From Mesorhizobium sp. (lineage in GTDB: Bacteria > Pseudomonadota > Alphaproteobacteria > Rhizobiales > Rhizobiaceae), in assembly GCF_004962245.1 (NCBI RefSeq), contig NZ_SUHQ01000008.1:1-64000 (forward strand): 64,000 nt of DNA, written 5' to 3'. Of the stretch, positions 48,896-57,997 are shown piece after piece. A program made the position numbers and the translations under genes. Within the stretch, counting starts at the first letter, position 1. Every line of letters starts with the position of its first letter. The notes under the pieces are model-generated. The model was not told the origin of the DNA, did no database searches, and saw only the letters and a list, made by a program, of their open reading frames with translations.

Positions 48896-49453
48896 ATGCG
48901 TAAATTCGCCACCCTTTTGCTTGCCGGCACGGTCGCCGTCTCCGCGCTCGCCACCGCGGCCTATGCCGAAAATCCGATGGTCGGCGGCGCCGCCATGTAT
49001 GCCACCAAGACCATCGTCGAGAACGCCGTCAACTCGAAGGATCACACGACGCTGGTTGCAGCCGTCAAGGCCGGCAGTCTGGTCGAGACGCTGCAGAGTG
49101 CCGGTCCCTTTACCGTATTCGCGCCGACCAACGACGCCTTTGCCGCGCTTCCGGCCGGCACGGTGGACACGCTGCTCAAGCCCGAAAACAAGGACAAGCT
49201 GGTCAAGATCCTGACCTGCCACGTCATCGGTGCCAAGGCGATGGCCGCCGATGTCGCCAAGATGGCCATGGACGATGGTGGTGCACACAAGGTCAAGACG
49301 GTTGGCGGCTGCGAGCTGACGCTCAAGGCCGATGGGGGCAAAGTCACCGCGACCGACGAGAACGGCAATGTCGCCAATGTGACGGTCGCCGATGTCGAGC
49401 AGTCGAACGGCGTCATCCACGTCATCGACAAGGTTCTCCTGCCGAAGATGTAA
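48896..49453 (+). CDS. Secreted fasciclin (FAS1) domain protein
   Basis: A 185-residue exported protein. Signal peptide residues 1-24 (RKFATLLLAGTVAVSALATAAYA, cleavage before ENPM). A single FAS1 domain follows, with the H1 block SAGPFTVFAPTNDAFAAL and the H2 block NGVIHVIDKVLLPKM. FAS1 proteins mediate adhesion or surface interaction. The ribosome site (GAGGAG) is ten bases upstream. Its place between an ECF sigma/anti-sigma pair and an exported MsrB suggests membership of an envelope stress regulon. Confidence 0.93.
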   Translation: MRKFATLLLAGTVAVSALATAAYAENPMVGGAAMYATKTIVENAVNSKDHTTLVAAVKAGSLVETLQSAGPFTVFAPTNDAFAALPAGTVDTLLKPENKDKLVKILTCHVIGAKAMAADVAKMAMDDGGAHKVKTVGGCELTLKADGGKVTATDENGNVANVTVADVEQSNGVIHVIDKVLLPKM

Positions 49454-49620
49454 CGAAAGGCCCGCCGCCAGCGAAGATATGGCTGAGGCTCTCCGCGCAC
49501 TTCGCGCCGTTCCCCCCAAATGTGGACCGGCGCGGAGTGTTTCGGCGATCCGGATCGTCACCGGCTTTTGATTTCCGTATGGCGGTCGAAACTGGCAAAG
49601 AAATAACAGGAGGAATGGTC

Positions 49621-50124
49621 ATGAACCGTCGCGATCTTCTTTTATGCGGCGCGGCCGCCATTGGCGCTGTTGCAGGCGCCACCGCGCTATGGCGCATGGG
49701 CGGACTGCGGGATGCACGCGCGGCCGAAACCTTCGAGGTCACCAAGACCGAGGCCGAGTGGCGCGCCATCCTGTCCGACGCGGCTTTCAATGTGCTGCGC
49801 AAGGAAGGCACGGAATATCCGGGCACCAGCCCGCTGCTCAACGAACACCGCAAGGGCATCTTCGCTTGCGCCGGCTGCGACCTGCCGCTCTACTCCTCCG
49901 AGACCAAGTTCGATTCCGGCACCGGCTGGCCGAGCTTCTGGCAGGAGATTCCCAATGCTGTCGGCGAGACTATAGACAGGTCTCTCGGGATGACCCGAAC
50001 CGAGGTCCACTGCCGCCGTTGCGGCGGCCATCTTGGCCACGTCTTCGACGACGGGCCGCCGCCGACCGGCCTGCGCCATTGCATCAACGGCGTCGCCTTG
50101 ACCTTCAAGCCGGCCACGGCCTGA
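49621..50124 (+). CDS. msrB: Exported peptide-methionine (R)-S-oxide reductase
   Basis: A 167-residue protein with an N-terminal export signal containing an Arg-Arg pair (MNRRDLLLCGAAAIGAVAGA, probably Tat), then the MsrB domain. Zinc cysteines Cys83/Cys86 (CAGC) and Cys131/Cys134 (CRRCGGHLGH), SGTGWPSFW and catalytic Cys154 (RHCINGVAL) are all present. It repairs oxidised methionine R-sulfoxides, here outside the cytoplasm. ATG 49621 is favoured by AGGAGG eight bases upstream over ATG 49615. It lies 167 bases downstream of the fasciclin gene. Confidence 0.93.
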   Translation: MNRRDLLLCGAAAIGAVAGATALWRMGGLRDARAAETFEVTKTEAEWRAILSDAAFNVLRKEGTEYPGTSPLLNEHRKGIFACAGCDLPLYSSETKFDSGTGWPSFWQEIPNAVGETIDRSLGMTRTEVHCRRCGGHLGHVFDDGPPPTGLRHCINGVALTFKPATA

Positions 50125-50154
50125 CGGCTAGCAAGCTGCCTCGTGACCCCGGTC

Positions 50155-50643
50155 CTAGTTGAGGTCGAACAGGGTGATGGTGGGTTTGGTCAACATCAGC
50201 CAAAAGATCGCGATCACGGCGAAAAAGGCTGGAAAGCCGAAAGCAAACCAGATGCGATAGAGCCTATAGAAGCCGGGCGGCAGGGTGGCCGCCTCGGCGG
50301 TTGCATACCTTGCCAAGTCGCGCAAGCGGATCTGGATCCAGACCACCGGTAACCAGAAAAGGCCAATGAAGACGTAAAGCACCAGCGACAGGATGATCCA
50401 GCCTTCCTTGAGCGGCCAGCCGATGACACGCGCCAACCCGTATCCCGTCAGCGGCTGCAGCACGACAGCCGTCGTCGTGAAGACGATGTCGGCGATGACA
50501 ACGATGCCGGCGACATGGGCGATGATGCGAGGGTCTCGGGTTCGCACGGCCATCATCATGAAGAAGGCTATGCCGACGCCGGTGCCGAACAGCACTGTGG
50601 CGCCGAGTACGTGGACAAGCCGAAGAAAGTCCTCGATCGCCAT
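50155..50643 (-). CDS. DUF2269 family membrane protein
   Basis: A 162-residue protein with four to five spans, recognised by FLRLVHVLGATVLFGTGVGIAFFMM at the N terminus and IVFTTTAVVLQPLTGYGLA, features of the DUF2269 integral membrane family. Function unknown. Its start overlaps the stop of the SDR-fusion gene by one base, so they are cotranscribed; the two families are often neighbours in my recollection. Confidence 0.82.
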   Translation of the reverse strand: MAIEDFLRLVHVLGATVLFGTGVGIAFFMMMAVRTRDPRIIAHVAGIVVIADIVFTTTAVVLQPLTGYGLARVIGWPLKEGWIILSLVLYVFIGLFWLPVVWIQIRLRDLARYATAEAATLPPGFYRLYRIWFAFGFPAFFAVIAIFWLMLTKPTITLFDLN

Positions 50644-51923
50644 CAGCGTTCATCCAGAATGGCAAGGGCCGTGAGTGTCAGCAGAATCGACGGCACTACC
50701 TTGACGAGAGCCCCTAGCGGATCGAGCCAAATTGCGGGTTCGGTGAGCGTTGCGGCAACAAGATAGGCGGGCGCCAGCAAAAGCATGCCGATAAGCGCGC
50801 GCCTTGCCCAGGGTCGGTATAGGACGGTAAGCCCGAGCACGATGTCAGCGAGGCATGTCGCGACCACCATGATGCTTGCAAGACGGTCAGGCAGCAAGGC
50901 AGCGAAATGGCTTCGCGCCGCCTCGAACGCAAAGAAAGGCACCAGGCCGGAGATCAGCCAGAACAGCGACAGGACGATGATGGTTGGCGACTTTAGCAGA
51001 TAGAGCCGGGCGAACCAGAGGTCCTGGACCCCTGCAGGGGCGGCGGCGAGCGTCTCGGCCGCCGACGACAGGCGCGGACCGCTGTTTCGCGGCCGTCGGA
51101 TTTCGACACCACCTGACATAACCGCCATCGCGGTCGAGCGGAGCGGCGAACGCCAACCGAGCCTGCCGGCCATATCGGCGAGCCATGTCACCGGTCGCGC
51201 GGCTACGGACGGCACGGCAATTACTGGAACTGAGGGGAGGCCGAGCCAGCTACGGTGCAATAAAACAAGTTCCTTCAGCGTGAGCCTTTCATCGCTGCCG
51301 AGGGCAACATCGGATCCGGTTGGCAGGGTGCCCTGGATGGACGCGCTGACGGCGCTCGCAACATCGTCAAGAGCAACTGTCGTGACGGGGCTGTTGGCGT
51401 AAGCCAGCGGGATTGCCAATGGAAAGGCTGCGAGAGCCCTCAGCAACGCGGAGCCACCATGCGCATTGCGGCCGAGGACAAGCGCCGGACGAAGGATGAC
51501 ATAAGGTATGCCGCTTGCGGCGAGAGCCGCGTCTGCCCGCCGTTTGGTGCTAAGAAAGGCAATGTCGCGGCCAAGGGTTTCTGTTTCCGCCGATATCTGG
51601 ACGATCAGCAGTTCCCGATCCCGCGCTGACTCGTAGAGCGCCAGCATCGCCCTTTCCTGGGTGGCATTCAGGTCGTCGGAAAGCCCATCCTGCAGTGCGC
51701 CGGCGCAATTGACGACTACGTGCTGGCCATCCAACACTTGCTCCCAATTGTTGCTCTGCGTCATGCCGGCAAGATCAGCAGCCAGCCAGCGAACATGCGG
51801 CATCTTCAGCGCGGCACGCGCGGGATCACGCCCAAGCCCCGTGACCTGATGGCCTTCGTCCACGAGTTTTCTCGTAACGGCGGAACCGATGAAGCCGGTC
51901 GCGCCGAGAATCAGAATGTTCAT
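50643..51923 (-). CDS. NAD(P)-binding SDR-type protein fused to a DoxX-like membrane domain
   Basis: A 426-residue two-part protein. Residues 1-285 are an atypical short-chain dehydrogenase/NmrA-like Rossmann domain (MNILILGATGFIGSAVTRKL, then CAGALQDGL and YVILRPALVLGRNAHGG). Residues about 305-420 have four hydrophobic spans like DoxX/SDR-associated membrane domains (TIIVLSLFWLISGLVPFF, RALIGMLLLAPAYLVAATL). Such fusions resemble NADH-ubiquinone oxidoreductase 39-kDa-like proteins, but the catalytic substrate is unknown. It is the first gene of a two-gene operon with DUF2269. Confidence 0.85.
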   Translation of the reverse strand: MNILILGATGFIGSAVTRKLVDEGHQVTGLGRDPARAALKMPHVRWLAADLAGMTQSNNWEQVLDGQHVVVNCAGALQDGLSDDLNATQERAMLALYESARDRELLIVQISAETETLGRDIAFLSTKRRADAALAASGIPYVILRPALVLGRNAHGGSALLRALAAFPLAIPLAYANSPVTTVALDDVASAVSASIQGTLPTGSDVALGSDERLTLKELVLLHRSWLGLPSVPVIAVPSVAARPVTWLADMAGRLGWRSPLRSTAMAVMSGGVEIRRPRNSGPRLSSAAETLAAAPAGVQDLWFARLYLLKSPTIIVLSLFWLISGLVPFFAFEAARSHFAALLPDRLASIMVVATCLADIVLGLTVLYRPWARRALIGMLLLAPAYLVAATLTEPAIWLDPLGALVKVVPSILLTLTALAILDER

Positions 51924-52021
51924 GCCGGAACTTTAGCCGAAACCAGGTAGAATGGTTCCTATCGGCTTCCGGCAACGTCATGTAGCGGACGTAGGCACCG
52001 AGCGATGATTCAATCCACCAA

Positions 52022-53605
52022 TCAGTGTCCGCCGCCGCCGCCCGGTTCGGCCGGCTTGCGGATGAACAGGACGAAGATCGCCAGCGTGGCGAACAGCGCC
52101 GTCAAGAGGTAGAACACGTCCATGAAGGACAGCAGCGACGCCTGCTGCCGGACCATGCCCGAGAGTTTGGAGATCGCCGCCTTGGAGGCGTCCAGGCCGG
52201 CATTCTGCTGGAAGTCGAGCGTCATGTTCTGCAGCTTGGCCTGCGCCTCGGCACTACCCCATTGCACATGCTCGGCCAGCCTTGCGTAGTGGAAGGCGTT
52301 GCGATCGATCAGCACAGTGTTGATGACGGCAAGGCCGACGGCGCCACCGAGATTGCGGGTGAGGTTGAACAGGCCTGATGCGTTCTTCAGCCGCTCGGGC
52401 GGCAGCGTTCCCAGCGCGATGTTGTTGATCGGCACCATGCACAGCATCATCGAGGCGCCACGCAGGATCTGCGGCACAAAAAGCTCCCAGAAATCCCAGT
52501 CGGCGGTCAGATAGGTCATGCGCCAGGTGCCGGCAGCGAAGCCGAAAAAGCCGATCATCATCATCAGCCGCGGATCCATCTTGCGCGACAGGATGCCTGA
52601 AATGGGTGCGGTGGCGAACATGGCCAGGCCGCTGACGAACAGTGCCTCGCCGATCATCAGGGAATCGTAGCCGCGGATACGCCCGAGATATACCGGATAG
52701 AGATAGGTCAGGCCGTAGAGACCGACGCCGATGACGAAAGAAAACAGCGAGCCGAAGGCGAAGTTGACGTTGGTGAAAGCCTTGAGATCGACGATCGGCT
52801 CCTCGGCGGTGAAGGCGCGCCAGAAGAATAGCACCGCTCCGGCCGTCATAAGGATGGCGCAGATGAAAACCGCATGGTCCTGAAGCCAGTCGTTGTTCGG
52901 ACCTTCCTCGAGCACATACTCCAGCGAACCGAGGAAGGCCGCCATGCCGGCAAGGCCCCACCAGTCGAACTTGCGGAACAGGCTGAGATCGGGTTTGTCG
53001 AAATCGATCAGCGACCACGCCGCGGCGGTGACCAGGATGCCGGGCACCACATTGATCAGGAACAGCCAGTGCCAGGACATGGCATGGCTGATATAGCCGC
53101 CGACGGTCGGGCCGATGGTCGGCGCCAGCGTCGCCACCAGACCGATCATCGGCGACACCATGGCGCGGCGCGACGGCGGAAAGATGGTGAACGCGGCAGC
53201 GAACACGCTCGGAATCATGCCGCCGCCGATGAAGCCCTGGATGGCGCGGTAGACGATCATCTGGTCGATATTGGTGGCAGTCGCCGCCAGCGCGCTCGCG
53301 GCGGTGAAGCCAGCCGCGGAGACGGTGAACAGCACACGCGTCGACAGCATCCGGCTAAGAAAACCGGACAGCGGGATCATGATGACTTCGGCGATCAGAT
53401 AAGCAGTCTGCACCCAGGGGATTTCGTCGGAACTGGCGCTCAAACCCGCCTGGATCTCGGACAGCGAGGCCGAAACGATCTGGATGTCCAGGATCGCCAT
53501 GAACATGCCGAACACCATAGCCAGGAACGCGATGATGCGACGTGGCTCGATGTGGTCGACCGGCTTGGCCGGCGCCGATCCTGCGGTCAGGGTTGCGGTC
53601 GCCAT
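52022..53605 (-). CDS. DHA2 family MFS efflux transporter, EmrB type
   Basis: A 527-residue, 14-span drug:proton antiporter. DHA2 motifs: FLAMVFGMFMAILDIQIVSASL near residue 30, IPWVQTAYLIAEVIMIPLSGFLSR near residue 63 and GFIGGGMIPSVFAAAF near residue 123. It is the inner-membrane pump that pairs with the periplasmic adaptor encoded 19 bases upstream. Expression is probably repressed by the divergent TetR protein. Confidence 0.92.
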   Translation of the reverse strand: MATATLTAGSAPAKPVDHIEPRRIIAFLAMVFGMFMAILDIQIVSASLSEIQAGLSASSDEIPWVQTAYLIAEVIMIPLSGFLSRMLSTRVLFTVSAAGFTAASALAATATNIDQMIVYRAIQGFIGGGMIPSVFAAAFTIFPPSRRAMVSPMIGLVATLAPTIGPTVGGYISHAMSWHWLFLINVVPGILVTAAAWSLIDFDKPDLSLFRKFDWWGLAGMAAFLGSLEYVLEEGPNNDWLQDHAVFICAILMTAGAVLFFWRAFTAEEPIVDLKAFTNVNFAFGSLFSFVIGVGLYGLTYLYPVYLGRIRGYDSLMIGEALFVSGLAMFATAPISGILSRKMDPRLMMMIGFFGFAAGTWRMTYLTADWDFWELFVPQILRGASMMLCMVPINNIALGTLPPERLKNASGLFNLTRNLGGAVGLAVINTVLIDRNAFHYARLAEHVQWGSAEAQAKLQNMTLDFQQNAGLDASKAAISKLSGMVRQQASLLSFMDVFYLLTALFATLAIFVLFIRKPAEPGGGGGH

Positions 53606-53624
53606 GACGCTGCTCCGGGGCCGC

Positions 53625-54806
53625 CTACTTCGACGCCGAGGGTGCGGTGCGGCTGTCGACGGCGACGACGACGCTCAAGCCCGCGCGCAGTCTGCCTGTC
53701 TTCAGCACGTCCGCCGGCACGTCGATGCGAACCGGGACGCGCTGCACGACCTTGGTGAAATTACCTGTGGCGTTTTCAGGCGGCAGCAGCGAGAACACCG
53801 CGCCGGAAGCCGGCGCCAGCGACGAGACGGTGCCTTCGAAATCCTCGCCGTCGATCGCGTCGACCGAGATCCTGACCTTTTCACCTGGCACCAGCTGGGC
53901 AAGCTGGGTTTCCTTGAAATTGGCGACGATGTAGAGCTTGTCCATCGGCACGATGACGGCGAGCTTCTGTCCGGGGCTGATCAGGTCGCCCTGCTCGACG
54001 GAGCGGTTGCCGACCACACCGTCATAGGGCGCGCGCAGCACGGTGAAGGACAGGTCCCGCGCGGCCTTGTCCTGGGCAAGCTGCAGCGACGCCAGCGTGC
54101 TTGCCGTCTCCGCGCGCTGCGCCTGAAGCACGCCGATGTTGGCCTGCGCCGCCGCGATCTGGGCATCGGCACCGACAAGGGCGGCATTGGCCTGCTCGAC
54201 CGCGGTCTGGGCATCATCCAGCTGGGCCTGGGTGCCGACATGCGTCTTCAGCAATTGGGCGGCGCGCGCTTGAACACGCGCCGCATTGTCGGCGGCGGCC
54301 TGATCGGCGGTCTTCTGCGCCTGCGCCTGCTCGAGCGTTGCGCGCGCCGCCTCGGTCTGGGCGTCGATGCGGTCGAGCGTCTTGCTCAAGGTGGCGATCT
54401 GCGCCTCGGCCTGGGCGACGGCGATCTTGTAGTCGCCATTGTCGACGATCAGGAGCGGATCGCCGGCTTTCACTTGCTGGTTCTCGGTCACCTTGACCTG
54501 ATCGACATAGCCGGAGATTTTCGGCGAAATGAACGCCATGTCGGCCTGGACATAGGCGTCGTCGGTTGAGATCATGAAGCGCCCATCGGTCCAGTAGTGG
54601 TAGCCATACCAGGCGCCTGCGCCCAGCAATCCGAGCGCGATGATGGGTAGTAGTAAGGAGCGCGCCGAACGTTTCTTTTTCGCCGGCGCCTCGGCCGGGG
54701 GGCTGATTGCGGGCACGGTCGGTCCGTTCGGCGCCTCGGTCGCTGGCGCGACCTTGGCGTTGGGGAATGGACGGACTTCGGCAGTGACGGGCGCGTTCGA
54801 GGACAT
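53625..54806 (-). CDS. HlyD/EmrA-type membrane fusion protein
   Basis: A 393-residue adaptor. A proline/alanine-rich cytoplasmic leader precedes one span (LLLPIIALGLLGAGAWYGYHYW), then a split biotinyl-lipoyl domain (DDAYVQADMAFISPKISGYV and VLRAPYDGVVGNRSVEQGD) flanking a long alanine/glutamine-rich helical hairpin. It links the EmrB-type pump to an outer-membrane channel, which is not in this window. ATG 54806 is preferred over 54824, which has no ribosome-site spacing. Confidence 0.92.
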   Translation of the reverse strand: MSSNAPVTAEVRPFPNAKVAPATEAPNGPTVPAISPPAEAPAKKKRSARSLLLPIIALGLLGAGAWYGYHYWTDGRFMISTDDAYVQADMAFISPKISGYVDQVKVTENQQVKAGDPLLIVDNGDYKIAVAQAEAQIATLSKTLDRIDAQTEAARATLEQAQAQKTADQAAADNAARVQARAAQLLKTHVGTQAQLDDAQTAVEQANAALVGADAQIAAAQANIGVLQAQRAETASTLASLQLAQDKAARDLSFTVLRAPYDGVVGNRSVEQGDLISPGQKLAVIVPMDKLYIVANFKETQLAQLVPGEKVRISVDAIDGEDFEGTVSSLAPASGAVFSLLPPENATGNFTKVVQRVPVRIDVPADVLKTGRLRAGLSVVVAVDSRTAPSASK

Positions 54807-54848
54807 TGGGGATCTCTCTGGCATCTCTCTGGGAAAATCAGTCAGACT

Positions 54849-54862
54849 GAACCGTTCGGTTC
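54849..54862. promoter_or_regulatory. TetR operator, site 1
   Basis: GAACCGTTCGGTTC at 54849-54862 has perfect six-base arms around a TT centre, about 45 bases upstream of the emrA-type start. It shares its half-site with site 2. Confidence 0.75.
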
Positions 54863-54909
54863 GATGCGAATATTGACTTAGCGCGAAGAGAGGCCCATAT
54901 CAAGAGTGA

Positions 54910-54927
54910 TCGAACCGATCGGTTCGA
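54910..54927. promoter_or_regulatory. TetR operator, site 2
   Basis: TCGAACCGATCGGTTCGA at 54910-54927 is a perfect 18-bp palindrome 23 bases before the tetR-type start. The same GAACCG/CGGTTC arms occur in site 1, so one regulator should repress both the efflux operon and itself. Confidence 0.8.
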
Positions 54928-54949
54928 ATACTTTTCGAGGTGTGACCTT

Positions 54950-55699
54950 ATGACCGAACCATCACCCGACACTGGCCCCCTGCCTGACGCTGGCAAGGAC
55001 CCGTGCGATTTGCTGGACAGCCTGCGTCGCGGCCGCCCGGCAGCGGGACAGGATCCGGTCAAGCGCAGCCAGATCATCGACGGCGCGCGTCGTGTCTTCA
55101 TCGACAAGGGCTTCGAAGCGGCGTCGATGAACGACATCACTCGCGAGGCCGGCGTTTCCAAGGGCACGATCTATGTCTACTTCGCCAACAAGGAAGAGCT
55201 GTTCGAGGCGCTGATCGAGGAAGAGCGCGGCACGATCTTCAAGAACATGTACGATATGCTCGACCGCGCCGACGACCTTCGCGAGACGCTGGTGAAGTTC
55301 GGCAAGGTGCTGTCCCTCAAGATCACGTCGGCCAAGGTCATCCAGGCGCAGCGCACGGTAATCGGCGCGTCCGACAGGATTCCCGAACTTGGCGCGCGTT
55401 TTTACGAGCGCGGCCCGAAACGCGGCCACGACAAGGTCGTTGCTTTTCTCAATGCCGCCATCGAACGCGGCCTGCTGCGGATCGACGATGTCGATCTTGC
55501 CGCCTATCAGTTCACCGAACTGTGCCTGGCAGGTCTTTTCCGTCAGTGCATATTCGCCTATCGCACCAAGGCGCCAAGCCAGGATGAAATCGACCACATC
55601 GTCAGGTCGGGCGTCGGCATGTTCCTGAAGGCTTATGGCACCGAAAGGCTTGCCACGGAAGAAAGCACCCAGACGATTGCACTAGAGGCAAAGTCCTAG
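54950..55699 (+). CDS. TetR/AcrR family regulator of the EmrAB-type pump
   Basis: A 249-residue regulator with a TetR N-terminal HTH (residues about 43-89: ARRVFIDKGFEAASMNDITR, AGVSKGTIYVYFANKEELFE) and an all-helical C-terminal ligand domain. About 40 residues of polar leader precede the HTH, more than usual. It is divergent from the emrA-emrB pair with two GAACCG/CGGTTC palindromes in the 143-base gap. The ligand is presumably a substrate of the pump. Confidence 0.92.
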   Translation: MTEPSPDTGPLPDAGKDPCDLLDSLRRGRPAAGQDPVKRSQIIDGARRVFIDKGFEAASMNDITREAGVSKGTIYVYFANKEELFEALIEEERGTIFKNMYDMLDRADDLRETLVKFGKVLSLKITSAKVIQAQRTVIGASDRIPELGARFYERGPKRGHDKVVAFLNAAIERGLLRIDDVDLAAYQFTELCLAGLFRQCIFAYRTKAPSQDEIDHIVRSGVGMFLKAYGTERLATEESTQTIALEAKS

Positions 55700-55904
55700 T
55701 CTAGTGGTCAAAGCCTGACGCTTGGTACCCGAGGGTGGAGTACCGAAACGGGTGGAAGACTGCCCTTCGTATCGCTCATCAGAACGAGCAAGTAGCGCCA
55801 TCAGCGGACATTGATCGATGGAACCCACGGGCATTGCCCTCATAGCCAAAAGACGAGCCTATGTCCTGACGAGAGCAAGCCGGCGATCCAAGGCGACGCG
55901 CTCT

Positions 55905-57623
55905 TTAGTCGGGAAGGCCAGCCTTGCGGTAGCCTTCGACGAAGCGCTGGAGCACTTCCTCGTCGTCGAAGGGCTGCGATGTTGCCCAGTGCCTGATGCT
56001 GAAATGGGGATTGCTCATCATGAAGAATTCCGCCTCCTGACGGGCTTCATCCAGGCGCCCGAGTTGCGCGAGGGCTGCCGCCAGCATGCGCCGCGACGTG
56101 GTGCGGTAGGTTTCCGGCTTGCGTAAAGCCTCGACCGCGGATTGATAGTCGCCGAGCGCATAATAGGCTTGACCCGCCATCCAATAGTACCACCCCGGTG
56201 GGCGCGGATTGAGCCGTAACGCCCGCTTGACGAATTCGACGCCCTTGACCGCGTCGCCCCTCAAGGTGATGAGATCCGAGCGCATCGCCCAGGCATCGGC
56301 ATGATTGGGATCGAGCTTGAAGGTCGCCTCGAACTCGGCATCCGATTCCGCGTAACGCCGTTCGTGACCAAGTATGATGCCCAGCCCCCAGCGATTCCCC
56401 GCATCGTTCGGGTCGAGCGCCACCGCCCGCTGCGCTTCCGCCAGCGCGCGAGGCTGGTTGGTTTCTTTCGGCTCGTTCCAGAACAGCCAGCCGAGCCAAA
56501 GATTGAGGGCCAGCAAGCTATGTGCCTCGGCATAGTCGGGATCGAGTCCGATCGCCTTCTCCAGCAGCATGCGCGCTTCCCGCGCGCCTAACCCGGTCTG
56601 AAAACTGACGCCGCGGGCTCGCACGCAGAGGTCATAGGCTTCGAGACTCGTAGGTCGTTTGCGCGCCGGCTGTCCGGCCAATCGGCCGACAAGGGCTTCG
56701 ACGATCTTGGCCGTGACCTCGTCCTGCACTGCAAAAATATCCTCGAGGCTGCTGTCGTAGCGCTCGGCCCAGATATGATCGCCGCCGATCGCGTCGATCA
56801 GCTGCGCATTGATGCGCACGCGCGCCGCGGCGCGCCGGGCGCTGCCTTCAACCACATAGCGCACCCCAAGATCACGCGCGGCCAAACGCACATCGACCGA
56901 CCGCCCCTTGTAAGCAAAGGTCGAGTTGCGCGCGATGACGAAGAGGCCGGCGGAGCGAGATAGGTCGGTGATCAGGTCTTCGGTCAAGCCGTCGACAAAG
57001 GTTTCCTGCTCCGGATCGTTGCTCATGTTGGTGAAAGGCAAGACCGCGATCGAGGGCTTGTCGGGCAACTCCAGCGATGCCAGGCGCCCGACCAGAGCGA
57101 CCCTCGGAAGCTGCAAGTTCACGCGATAGCAGTATATCGGCTCGGCTATGTTCTTCACCCGCTGCTCGCCCATGGGCTCGAACGCAAACGCCAGCTTCTG
57201 CCTGACCTCCTTGGACACCTTCTCCGAAACGCAGATGCCGCCGGGCTCGGCGAGTTGTTGGAGGCGCGATGCCACATTCACGCCCTCGCCATAGCGATCG
57301 TCCCCTTCGACGATCACTTCCCCAAGGTTGATTCCGATCCGGACTTCGAAGCGCTGGTCTTCGGCGACGCTCGCGTTACGTTCCGCCATGCCGCGCTGAA
57401 GCGTGACCGCGCATTCGACCGCATCCACCACGCTGCCGAACTCCGCCAGCAGGCCGTCTCCCATTAGTTTGAAGATTCGCCCGTGTCGCGTCGCGATTTC
57501 CGGCTCGAACAGCTCTTTGCGGCCACGTTTCAGCCGATCGAAGGTGCCCGCTTCATCCGCCTCCATGAGCGCCGAGTACCCGACGACATCGATTGCAAGG
57601 ATGGCAGCGAGCTTCCGCTCCAT
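55905..57623 (-). CDS. Class III adenylate/guanylate cyclase domain protein with TolB-like and TPR regions
   Basis: A 572-residue protein. Residues 1-170 are a class III cyclase domain: the first metal Asp in LAIDVVGYSALM, the second in LMGDGLLAEF, and GEGVNVASRLQQLAEPGG with the transition-state asparagine/arginine pair. Residues about 188-300 match the TolB-like region common in such proteins (PSIAVLPFTNMSNDPEQETF, HIWAERYDSSLEDIFAVQDE). Residues about 340-560 are TPR repeats (AVALDPNDAGNRWGLG, TFKLDPNHADAWAMRSDL). No membrane span, so a soluble cAMP producer or sensor. Many homologues are multicopy in rhizobia; the trigger is unknown. Confidence 0.88.
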   Translation of the reverse strand: MERKLAAILAIDVVGYSALMEADEAGTFDRLKRGRKELFEPEIATRHGRIFKLMGDGLLAEFGSVVDAVECAVTLQRGMAERNASVAEDQRFEVRIGINLGEVIVEGDDRYGEGVNVASRLQQLAEPGGICVSEKVSKEVRQKLAFAFEPMGEQRVKNIAEPIYCYRVNLQLPRVALVGRLASLELPDKPSIAVLPFTNMSNDPEQETFVDGLTEDLITDLSRSAGLFVIARNSTFAYKGRSVDVRLAARDLGVRYVVEGSARRAAARVRINAQLIDAIGGDHIWAERYDSSLEDIFAVQDEVTAKIVEALVGRLAGQPARKRPTSLEAYDLCVRARGVSFQTGLGAREARMLLEKAIGLDPDYAEAHSLLALNLWLGWLFWNEPKETNQPRALAEAQRAVALDPNDAGNRWGLGIILGHERRYAESDAEFEATFKLDPNHADAWAMRSDLITLRGDAVKGVEFVKRALRLNPRPPGWYYWMAGQAYYALGDYQSAVEALRKPETYRTTSRRMLAAALAQLGRLDEARQEAEFFMMSNPHFSIRHWATSQPFDDEEVLQRFVEGYRKAGLPD

Positions 57624-57997
57624 GTTGAGCCTCAGTCAAGATTCGCGACACGCAAGCCGCAGGCCCGAGGCAGGTAGGGACCGGCGCTTCCATCGTGCCC
57701 TCACCGGCCTCTCATACCACAGATCACGCTTCTTGGGACTATGACTCGCGCGACGCCTTGGCTATCCTGCCGTAGCGCCACTGACGAGCGAGTCCCACCT
57801 AATCCCTACCGCTTGTTCGCGGCAGTTGCCTCGCAATCGGACTGTGACCGCTTTGGGTCATGGCTTCCCCTTCAAATTATCCGACGGAAGGGAACGGAAG
57901 GGTCATGGCGCGTGAATTGACCCGGCGCAAGCGAGCTTCCGCTTCTCGGGTCGAATCCGGTGTTCTGTCGCGGGTACCAAAAGTCAGATTTCTACCA
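57624..57997. other. Intergenic region between cyclase and engB genes
   Basis: About 374 bases with no supported gene. Frames here are short or antisense to engB. A stretch near 57950-57980 contains GGGTCGAATCC, vaguely like a tRNA T-arm, but no acceptor or anticodon stem can be drawn. This is one edge of the block that separates engB from argB. Confidence 0.5.

Noticed and set aside
57940..57985. Possible tRNA remnant or attachment site (GGGTCGAATCC)
   Set aside because: No acceptor, D or anticodon stem can be drawn, and no matching copy was found near the other edge of the accessory block.
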